Shown here: positions 17,588 to 29,500 of the stretch, in pieces
How the letters are laid out: every line of letters starts with the position of its first letter
Numbering within the stretch: position 1 is the first letter of the stretch
NCBI RefSeq assembly: GCF_040412085.2
Contig: NZ_CP115921.1
Span: forward strand, 744,001-808,000
Length of the DNA stretch: 64,000 nt
Direction of reading: 5' to 3'
Source of the DNA: Vibrio sp. CB1-14
GTDB taxonomy: Bacteria; Pseudomonadota; Gammaproteobacteria; Enterobacterales; Vibrionaceae
Position numbers and translations under genes: made by a program
The notes under the pieces: model-generated
The model's database searches: none
Told to the model about the DNA's origin: nothing
What the model saw: the letters and a program-made list of their open reading frames with translations, nothing else

Positions 17588-20500
17588 ATGAGTACGATTT
17601 CGTTAGCATCTTTAGTACAGGTATCGGGAACTTTGATTGTCGATGCGCAGGGTAATCTCACGGTATTACCAGAAGGGACTGCTCCGCGTCCTGGGGATGT
17701 AGTTATCGATATTTTGGATAACGTTGAGGTGGGTGAAGAACTCAACATAAAACTGGTTCAACCGGACGGTGAGGGACAAACCGTTAATGTCGGTGATGTC
17801 GACGCCGAGGCAATTATTGCGCAAATTGAACAAGGCGAAGATCCAACTCAAAATGAAGAAGAAGCACCAGCCGCTGGTGAAGAAGGCGGTTCGAGTCCTA
17901 TTGCGATTGGCTCTATTTCCCGCGCAGGGGCACAGACTCTAGCGGCAACGAACTTCGATACGTCGGGGCTTCAAGCTCAAGGTCTCACCGAAACCCAGTC
18001 TCTGACTTTACTTGATGCGCTTGGATTCGTGCCTCCTGTCGTAACCGCAGTGACTATGGCTTCTGATCGGCCTGGAGTTGATGAGGGGACCAACTTCGAC
18101 TTCAACGTCAGCCTTTCTGAAGCCCCTCCTCTTGCCATAAACATTATTATCCAGCTTCCGGAATCTTTAGATGTTGATCTAGAGAGCATCTCTTTTAGTG
18201 AAGGAGTGACTATATCTGGAGGGGTTTTAAACGTTCCTGCTGGTGTTGTTACTTTTAATATCGTTATTCCAACTGTCGATGATGATATTGTTGAAGCGAC
18301 CGAAAACTACACATTTTTTGTTGGTGGTATCGAGGCTTCTGGGGAGATTTATGACAACGACAAGCCAGCAGTTCTCTCTGTCGTTCCTGAGGGTGGAGAA
18401 AATGGTGTTGTAGAAGGTGGAAACCTCGTATTTACTGTCACGCTATCAGAAGAAACGCTTACTGAAGTTCAATACGCACTCAACTTGCCAGAATCGACGG
18501 ATGTCGATCTCACCACCATTTCATTCACGGTCGGTGTCACCCTAGTCGATGGAAATTTAAATGTTCCGATTGGTGTAACGACATTTGATATCATTTTACC
18601 TACCGTTGACGATCAGTTGGTTGAGCCTACTGAAACGTATGTTTTTGATGTTGAGGGTGTAAGCTCAACGGGTACCATTCTGGATAATGACAAGCCGTCG
18701 GTTCAATCTGTCGAAGTGGCTGGCGATGACGATTCAGTCGTCGAGGGCGAAAACCTAGTGTTCAACGTGACACTTTCAGAGCCGACGCTATCGCCAGTTG
18801 AGTATCCGCTCTCGCTCCCGCTATCTCTTGATGTAGATACTGCAGATATCAGCTTTACCAACGGTGTTACGCTGGTTGATGGTATGGTTAACGTTCCGGT
18901 TGGTGTGACTACTTTCGACATTATTTTGCCGACAGTGGACGACAACCTTGTTGAACCCACTGAAACCTACACATTGAATCTTGATGGAGTTGAGTCGACC
19001 GGCAGTATTGTTGATAACGATAAACCTTCAGTGACATCGATTGATGTCGCCGGAGATACCGATTCCGTTGTTGAGGGTGAGAACCTTATCTTTAGTGTGA
19101 CGCTCTCAGAAGAGACCTTGTCACCTGTCGAATATCCACTGACTCTTCCTGATTCCGATGATGTAAACACGTCGGACATTAGCTTCACCAACGATGTAAC
19201 GTTGGTTGATGGCATGCTTAATGTTCCTGTGGGAGTGACTACCTTTGATATTATTCTCCCAACGGTGGATGACCAACTTGTTGAGCCAACAGAAACCTAC
19301 ACGTTAAATGTCGATGGTGTGGAGTCTACTGGCAGCATTTTCGATAACGATAAACCATCGGTGACCTTGATTGATGTGGCGGGTGAGGATGATTCGGTAG
19401 TGGAAGGCAGCAACCTTGTCTTCAGCGTAACCTTATCTGAGCAAACACAATCACCTGTGCAATACCCTTTAACACTGCCTGCTTCCCCCGATGTTGATAC
19501 AACAAACATCAGTTTTAGCAATGGCGTAACTTTGACTGACGGAATGCTCAATGTCCCTGCCGGTATTACGACCTTCAATATCGTTGTGCCAACAGTGGAT
19601 GATGAGCTTGTTGAGCCTACAGAAACGTACACCCTATCTGTTGATGGTATTGATTCTACAGGTACTATCCTAGATAACGATAAGCCATCAATCAGCTCGA
19701 TTGATGTTGCTGGTGGTGATGATTCTGTCGTTGAGGGCAACGATTTAGTTTTTAATGTCACGCTTTCAGAGCAAACCTTGTCACCTGTAAAGTATCCGTT
19801 GTCACTGCCTGTTTCTGAAGACGTAGACACGTCCAACATTAGTTTCACCAACGGTGTGACATTAGTGGATGGTATGGTCAATGTGCCGATCGGTGTGACA
19901 ACGTTTGATATCGTGTTACCAACGGTGGATGACGACATTGTTGAGGCAACTGAAACATATACATTATCGCTAGATAGTGTCGATGCTACAGGCTCTATCC
20001 TAGATAACGACAAGGCAACGGTAACGTCAGTTGCTATTTCAGATGACACTGTGGAAGAAGGTGGAAATCTGATTTTCAACGTGACGTTATCAGAACAGAC
20101 GCTTTCTCCAGTTGAGTATCCACTGACCTTACCAGCATCAGATGATATCAACACTGCGGGTATCACATTCACCAATGATGTCACGTTGGTCGGGGGGATG
20201 ATTAACGTACCAATCGGTGTCACAACATTCGATATTATCTTACCGACAGTGGACGATGAGATTGTAGAGGCGACAGAGTTTTACGATCTTCAAGTTGATG
20301 GTGTTAGCTCAACCGGTACGATCTTAGATAATGACAAGCCAACCATCACATCTATTGATGTTTCTGGTGAGGATGATTCCGTTGTAGAAGGCAATAATCT
20401 TGTCTTCAGTGTGGTGCTTTCTGAAGAGACGCAATCGGCGGTCAACTATCAACTTGACTTGCCATTGTCTCCAGATGTCATTACCTCTGACGTGAGTTTT

Positions 20501-23500
20501 TCTAACGACGTAACGCTTGTGGACGGCGTTCTCAATGTGCCTGCTGGTGTTACTCAGTTTGATATTGTGCTGCCAACCGTAGATGATGAACTTGTTGAGC
20601 CAACTGAAACCTATACCCTGTCAGTCGATGATGTCCAAGCAACGGGCAGTATTCTAGATAACGATAAGCCGTCTATCACTTCGATTGAAGTCGCTGGTGA
20701 CGATGACTCTGTCATTGAGGGCAACGATTTAGTTTTTAATGTCACGTTATCAGAGCAAACCTTATCACCAGTGGAATACCCACTTACCTTACCTGCATCC
20801 CCTGATGTCGACATTGCCAACATCAGTTTTACCAATGGCGTAACGCTTGCCAATGGTATGCTTACCGTACCTGTTGGCGTAACAACGTTTGATATTGTCC
20901 TGCCGACTGAAGACGACACCATCGTCGAGCCGACCGAAACTTACATGTTAACGTTAGATGGCGTGGAGTCGACAGGTACTATCCTCGATAATGATAAACC
21001 TTCGATCGAGTCTATTGATGTTGCTGGTGATGATGATTCAGTCGTAGAGGGCAATGATCTCGTCTTTAATGTGACGTTATCAGAGCAGACGCTATCACCC
21101 GTTGAGTATCCACTTACGTTACCGGCCTCCCTTGATGTCGACATTTCGGGCATTAGCTTCTCCAATGGCGTAACTTTGGTCGATGGCATGCTCAATGTGC
21201 CTATCGGCGTGACGACCTTTAATATCGCTTTGCCAACCGTAGACGATACCCTAGTTGAGCCAACAGAGACGTACACCCTTACCATAGACGGCGTAGACTC
21301 GATGGGCAGCATTCTAGACAACGACAAACCGTTTGTCACTTCTGTTGAGGTAACGAACGAAGATGACTCGGTTACCGAAGGTGAGAGTCTGGTGTTCAGC
21401 GTAACGCTGTCTGAAGCCACTCAATCGCCTGTTGAATACCCACTAGCCTTGCCTGAATCGGTTGATGTTGACTTAGCGAACATCAGCTTCACCAACAACG
21501 TGACCCTCGTTGGTAGCAACCTTAATGTGCCTGTTGGCGTGACGACGTTCGACATTATTTTGCCAACGGTGGATGATGAGCTTGTCGAGCCGACCGAGAC
21601 GTACACCTTGTCGGTCGATGGCGTAGAGTCGACCGGCAGCATTGTTGATAACGATAAACCTTCAGTGATATCGATTGATGTCGGCGGTGATAGTGATTCC
21701 GTTGTTGAGGGTGAGAATCTTATCTTTAGTGTGACGCTCTCTGAAGCGACCTTGTCACCTGTCGAATACCCACTGACGCTGCCTGATTCCGATGATGTAA
21801 ACACGTCAAGTATTAGCTTTACCAATGGTGTGACGCTAGTTGATGGCAAGATCAATGTCCCTGTGGGCGTGACCACCTTTGACATTATCCTCCCAACAGT
21901 GGACGACCAGTTTGTTGAACCAACAGAAAGCTATACGTTAAATGTCGATGGTGTGGAGTCCACTGGCAATATTCTCGATAATGATAAACCATCGGTGACC
22001 TTGATTGATGTGGCGGGTGAGGATGATTCGGTTACCGAAGGGGATAGTCTGGTGTTCAGCGTAACGCTGTCAGAAGCCACTCAATCGCCCGTTGAATACC
22101 CTCTAAGCTTGCCAGATTCTCTTGATGTGGACACAAGCAACGTCAGCTTCAGTAACAATGTGACCTTGGTTGGCGGCAGCCTTAATGTGCCCGTTGGCGT
22201 GACGACGTTCGACATTATTTTGCCAACCGTGGATGATGAGTTTGTTGAGCCTACAGAAACGTACACCCTATCTGTTGATGGTATTGATTCTACAGGTACT
22301 ATCCTAGATAACGATAAGCCGTCTATCACTTCGATTGAAGTCGCTGGTGACGATGACTCTGTCATTGAGGGCAACGATTTAGTTTTTAATGTCACGTTAT
22401 CAGAGCAAACCTTATCACCAGTGGAATACCCACTTACCTTACCTGCATCCCCTGATGTCGACATTGCCAACATCAGTTTTACCAATGGCGTAACGCTTGC
22501 CAATGGTATGCTTACCGTACCTGTTGGCATAACAACGTTTGATATTGTCCTGCCGACTGAAGACGACACCATCGTCGAGCCGACCGAAACTTACATGTTA
22601 ACGTTAGATGGCGTGGAGTCGACAGGTACTATCCTCGATAATGATAAACCTTCGATCGAGTCTATTGATGTTGCTGGTGATGATGATTCAGTCGTAGAGG
22701 GCAATGATCTCGTCTTTAATGTGACGTTATCAGAGCAGACGCTATCACCCGTTGAGTATCCACTTACGCTACCGGCCTCCCTTGATGTCGACATTTCGGG
22801 CATTAGCTTCTCCAATGGCGTAACTTTGGTCGATGGCATGCTCAATGTGCCTATCGGCGTGACGACCTTTAATATCGTTTTGCCAACCGTAGACGATACC
22901 CTAGTTGAGCCAACAGAGACGTACACCCTTACCATAGACGGCGTAGACTCGATGGGCAGCATTCTAGACAATGACAAACCGTTTGTCACTTCTGTTGAGG
23001 TAACGAACGAAGATGACTCGGTTACCGAAGGTGAGAGTCTGGTGTTCAGCGTAACGCTGTCTGAAGCCACTCAATCGCCTGTTGAATATCCTCTGAGCTT
23101 GCCAGATTCCGATGATGTAAACACGTCAAGTATTAGCTTTACCAATGGTGTGACGCTAGTTGATGGCAAGATCAATGTCCCTGTGGGCGTGACCACCTTT
23201 GACATTATCCTCCCAACGGTGGACGACCAGTTTGTTGAACCAACAGAAAGCTATACGTTAAATGTCGATGGTGTGGAGTCCACTGGCAATATTCTCGATA
23301 ATGATAAACCATCGGTGACCTTGATTGATGTGGCGGGTGAGGATGATTCGGTAGTGGAAGGCAGCAACCTTGTCTTCAGCGTAACCTTATCTGAGCAAAC
23401 ACAATCACCCGTGCAGTACCCTTTAACACTGCCTGCTTCTCCCGATGTCGATACAACAAACATCAGTTTTAGCAATGGTGTGAGTTTGACCGACGGAATG

Positions 23501-26500
23501 CTCAATGTCCCTGCCGGTATTACGACCTTCGATATCATTGTGCCAACAGTGGATGATGAGCTTGTTGAGCCTACAGAAACGTACACCCTATCTGTTGATG
23601 GTATTGATTCTACAGGTACTATCCTAGATAACGATAAGCCGTCTATCACTTCGATTGAAGTCGCTGGTGACGATGACTCTGTCATTGAGGGCAACGATTT
23701 AGTTTTTAATGTCACGTTATCAGAGCAAACCTTATCACCAGTGGAATACCCACTTACCTTACCTGCATCCCCTGATGTCGACATTGCCAACATCAGTTTT
23801 ACCAATGGCGTAACGCTTGCCAATGGTATGCTTACCGTACCTGTTGGCATAACAACGTTTGATATTGTCCTGCCGACTGAAGACGACACCATCGTCGAGC
23901 CGACCGAAACTTACATGTTAACGTTAGATGGCGTGGAGTCGACAGGTACTATCCTCGATAATGATAAACCTTCGATCGAGTCTATTGATGTTGCTGGTGA
24001 TGATGATTCAGTCGTAGAGGGCAATGATCTCGTCTTTAATGTGACGTTATCAGAGCAGACGCTATCACCCGTTGAGTATCCACTTACGCTACCGGCCTCC
24101 CTTGATGTCGACATTTCGGGCATTAGCTTCTCCAATGGCGTAACTTTGGTCGATGGCATGCTCAATGTGCCTATCGGCGTGACGACCTTTAATATCGTTT
24201 TGCCAACCGTAGACGATACCCTAGTTGAGCCAACAGAGACGTACACCCTTACCATAGACGGCGTAGACTCGATGGGCAGCATTCTAGACAACGACAAACC
24301 TTCGATCACCTCTATTGAGGTCGCAGGTGATGATGACTCGGTCGTAGAAGGCAATGATCTCGTCTTCAATATAACACTTTCCGAGCAAACTCTGTCCCCA
24401 GTGGAGTATCCACTTAACTTACCGATATCGCCAGATGTCGACACAGCGAACATCAGCTTCACTAATGATGTCACTTTGGTGGACGGCGTGTTGAATGTGC
24501 CCGTTGGCGTGACCACTTTCGACATCGTACTCCCTACCGTAGATGATGCGCTTGTTGAGCCCGTTGAGACCTACACACTGACTTTAGATGGAGTGAGTGC
24601 CACAGGTAGCATCATCGATAACGATAATACCGATCCGATTGCCGAAAATGACCCTGAAGGTCTAGATCGAACAATAGGCACGGTCGGCTCTGAGAAGCCT
24701 GGTTGGACATTTGATACCAATGACTCAGATGACCTAATTGATAGCGTTACTGCCTCTTACGATGGCTCTGACACCGGCTATCAGGTATATGGCAGCGACA
24801 AATTGGGGATCGACGGCACGTCCACCGGTGGCCCTAACGAGCAAATCCAGTATAACCGCAATGAAGGAAAGTCAGAGAAGCTAACTATTGATCTCAAAGC
24901 TCCAGCGGTCGGTGGCTCATTCTCCGTTACGAACTTGTACGCGGATGAAGGGGGAACGGATAACCACGAGCAAGGTAAATGGAGCGCCTATTTGGGTGAT
25001 ACATTGATTGCTTCCGATTACTTTTCAAATGAAGAAGGCAATGCTGGGATTTTCAATATCGATACCGGCGGTTTTGCCTTTGATCGAATTGAATTTGAAG
25101 CCGTTGAGTTCACGGATGGTGCAGCAAGAGGGAATGATTCTTCAGACTATTTCTTGCAGGGTGTTTCGTTCGATGGCGCTGACGCCTATGTATTTGCCCA
25201 GGGACAAGAAGTTCGTATCCCACTAAGTGAAATCCTTGCTAACGATAGCGATCCCGATGGCCATAGCTTTAGCGTGACGTCCATTTTTGGTGAAAGTTTA
25301 GGTGATGCCTACATTGACGGGAATGATGTCGTGTTTGAATTGCCTGATGAGTTTATCGGTAATGCTCAGTTCCAGTACCAAATCACTGATGAGCGGGGCG
25401 GTACTGATACCGCAACGGTTAGCGTGTTAATTAACCCGGCACCAGTAGCTGTGGATATTATTGCCTTTGAGGCTGACAATAACGATGTCACGGAAGGGGA
25501 CAGCTTCATTTATAACGTGACTCTCGATGGCACCACCAGCGTTAAAACCTTTTTTGATATTGCGTTCGGTGCCGGTTCCGACTCAGCTTCGGCAAATGAT
25601 ATTGATTTAAGTAGCTTAGACTTTAGCGATGAAGTGACATACAACGCGGTAACTGGTGAACTAGAAATCCCTGCGGGAGTCTCTTCGTTTTCTATCGAAT
25701 TACCAACCGTTGATGATAACCGCTTCGAGAACACAGAAGACTTCACCTTAACGATTGGTGGGCAGTCTCTCGCAGGTAACATCCTTGATAACGATGACGT
25801 GACACTCACGCTTACCGGTGGTGGTGAAGTAAGTGAAGACGCAGGTTCTGTCGAGTATGTTTTAGGCCTAAGTAATCCATCGGACGTTCCGCTTACAGTC
25901 ACTCTTGAGCGCATTGATGACACGACCGACAGTGGTGACTTTACCACTACGACGGCGAGCTATAACAATGGCAGCGAGGATGTCACACTCGATATCGTCA
26001 ATAATCAAATCGTGATTCCTGCTGGCGTTACCGCAGTGGATATCAATGTCGGCATTGTTGATGACGACGTGTATGAGCAAGATGAAGACTTTAGCCTCAA
26101 AGTCACGGAGCCTGCTGGCCTAACTACCAATGGTGAGACTGGAATCACCGTCGGCGCAACCATTTCTGATGATGGCGAAATTGATGGTGAGTCAGACGGT
26201 GACAATGACAATCTCGCTCCAGTCATTGATCTCGATGATAGTGAAGCGGGTACAGGCTACTTAGCGACGTTTACCGAAGGTGATGACCCCATCATGGTGG
26301 TGGATAGCGATATTGTCATTGATGATGATATTGACGTTATTACCAAAGCGGAAATCAAGCTCACCAACCCACAAGCGAGTGACAGCTTACAAGTTGTTGG
26401 CTCGCTACCAACAGGTTTGGATGTCACTAGAGTGACCATAGCGGGGGCATTGGTACTCACTATTTCAGGTGAGGGTTCCTCGGCTGACTATGAAGCCGCG

Positions 26501-29500
26501 CTACAATTGCTGCAGTTCGATAACGACAGTGAAGATCCAAATTCAGTTGATCGCAATATTGAGATCACTGTGTTTGATGATCAAGGCTTGGCATCTAATG
26601 TTGCCACATCCACGATCAATGTTGTTCCTGTCAACGATCCACCGGAGTCAGAAGACTTCAGCTTCTCTGTTGATGGCAACGATCCAGTCTCTGTTGTGTT
26701 CGATACAGGTACAGGAACTATTGAAGGCGAGGGTAGTGACCATATTTCTGACATCGAAGATGATGCGGATGGTAAACAAGTAAAAGTGACAATTACGGAG
26801 CTTCCGGTCGGCGGGACACTGTTCTACAACGGTGTTGCTATCAACCAATCTAATGTCGAGAACGGTGATGCCTTCGACCCAACACATATCACTTATCAAC
26901 CTGATTCGAATGCTCAAGGCTTTGTGTTGGGTACTAAGGTGATACCAACCGATAGCGACTTAGAGAGCACGAGAGACGAGTTCTATAACTGGGGTGATAA
27001 GGTTGACGGTAAGAACCGCGTACTAGAGTTAGAGAATGGTGATTCGATTACCATTAGCTCGGACAAAGGCAATTTGACTCAGTACCGTGGTGATGTGCAA
27101 GCCAATCATGTAGGGCATGGTTTGGGTATTGGCGGTGGTCACGGCATCAATGAAGGTGAAACGCTTACAATAGATTTTACTCAGCGTCCTGCCACTCATG
27201 TTGAGCTTGGGCTTGACGGTATGGGGGGGTATTTCTTAAGTGGACTTGGTGGTGACAATGAATCTTCGGTCACGGTAGAAGTTATGCTGAGCGATGGTAA
27301 GGCCATCGATTACATTCCAAATGTACAGAAATTTACCTCAGGTAACGATGAGCTGTTCCACGTATTGAACTTCTCAGTCGATGACCTAGTCGGTGCTAGT
27401 GAAGGCGTATTGATTACAGGTGTGAGTTTAGGTACGTACGGCGCGGGCAACTGGGAGCTTCGCTATCTCGATACCGCACTGAATGATAGCTTCAAGTACA
27501 CAGCGGTGGACAGTGATCAAGGTGAGAGCGCAGTCTCAGTTGTGACCATCATCGATGAGCGTGACAACAATGCGCCACCAACGCTTGATCTTGATTTGAG
27601 CGCGGTGGGTACCGGCTTTGATGCCATATTTACTGAGGGTGATGAGCCTTTAACTATTGTTGATACCGACATTACGATTTTCGATGAAAACAACGTGATT
27701 TCGTCAGCGGAGCTTATTTTCACAAACCCACAAACGGGCGATGTGTTTGGGCTAAACGCAACGGACAATCCTCTGCTAAGTGGCATTATGTATACCACTG
27801 AAACGTTAGAGTCTGGTGCGATAAAAATTACCCTTACCGGTGATGCCTCCGCCGAGGATTATGAGGCAGCGATTAGTCTGGTTCAGTTCGAAAACACCAG
27901 TCAGTCGCCATCGCAAGATGATCGAATTATTGAGATTACGACGTTTGATGATGCAAGTGAGCCATCCAATACGGCAGTTTCGACCATCTCGGTGACCGGT
28001 GTTGCTGATGTAACTGTTGCGGCAGCAAGTGGCTTTGAAGATAGCAAAATTGACCTCGATATTAGCCTACCAGCCGGCAGCGCTGCGGAGTCGATTGTCA
28101 TCTCCAACATTCCTACTGGTGCAAAAATCTTCGATGGTAATTCCGAGCTCACAGTGACAGATAACTCGGTGTCTGTCACTCCATTGATGCTTGATACGTT
28201 AACAGTGCAACCACCAGAAGACAGCGATGTTGACTTTACACTGCTGGTGACAGGTCTTGATGCCTTAAACCAAGAGGTTGAAGCTCACGACCTAGAGGTT
28301 GTCGTTAAACCGGTGACGGATACTCCTATTTTGCAAGTGTCCGGTGATGAAATCGTTGCTTCAATAGACTTTGAGAACGTCACGCTTAATCGTTCATGGC
28401 GTGGTGATGTGACAGAGACTGAGCTCAGCTCGAATGGCTCTGTAGGCACTTGGGGCACCAATAATCCAGGCGGCATCGTCGAAGTGAGCCAAGAGGGCGT
28501 TTATCTTGGCGGCAATGCGCAAGATCGAGATAACCAGCTATTTGAAATAGAAGGTCGACGTGGCAAAGATGACTCGTTGTTTACTGAGTTTGACGGCAAA
28601 GGCGGTCAATTCTACGAGCTTAATTTTGACGTAGCAGCGCGACGCGTTAACGACTCACCACTCAAAGTGTTCCTAGTAGACGAAGAGGACAACCGTACAG
28701 AGCTGTTTGAGTTCGATGATTCCGTAAATCGAGACTGGAATGATGTTCAAGAGTTCTTCCAAGTACCGAAAGACGGCACTTATCGTATTGAGTTCGAATC
28801 TGAGCAAGACGATAGCTACGGCGCACTTTTGGATAACATCGTATTGTCAGCGCGCAGCAACGTAGGTTATGAAGATACCTATATCGATATCAGCGATATT
28901 GTTGCCAACCTTACTGATACGGATGGTTCAGAAAGCTTAACCCTGCTGATTCAAGGTCTGCCACAAGGTGCGATTGTCACTAACGGTACGCAAACATCGA
29001 TTGCTGGTGCCAATGGCAAGGTCGATATTTCAGATTGGAGTAATCTGGATGACCTGCAGATTCAAGTGGCTGACAAAGGTACCTATCCGCTGACGATTAC
29101 TGCAACTGCTTCCGAGGGAGATACCACGTTCTCTCCTGCCGATAAGTCAGAGTCTGAACTCATTGATCTTATCGTGCTTGAAGCTCCTACCTCAGTGGAG
29201 CCAAATACGCCACCACTTGTGACGGATTTTGAGTTCTTTGCCCCTGATGACACCATTCCTCTTAACTTTGCGGATTTTGTTACCGATGCAGAGGACGATG
29301 TGAGTAATGATAAGGACAGCTTGGTAGAGATTGTCGGCGAGCCAGAGTTTGGTCAGCTTTACTTCTTATCAGGTACAGGCGAGCGTTTTGATTTAGATGT
29401 CGGAGACCTCGTTGAGGACACCACCAATATCTATTATGACCTAGAGGTTGGTTTTGATGTGTCGGCTCTTGGCTATAACCATCAAGGACAAGATCCATTT

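Noticed and set aside
18703..24525. Long minus-strand open frames (up to 308 codons) opposite the adhesin repeats
   Set aside because: They repeat with the 330-bp units, are serine/threonine/valine-rich mirror images of the adhesin codons and lack ribosome sites.
17588..24640. CRISPR-like repetition
   Set aside because: The repeats are coding, 330 bp long and have no unique spacers.
26579..26595. GATGATCAAGG inside the adhesin as an initiator site
   Set aside because: It shares only the ATGATCAAG core and lacks the CGAAA part seen in the origin iterons; chance is likely.
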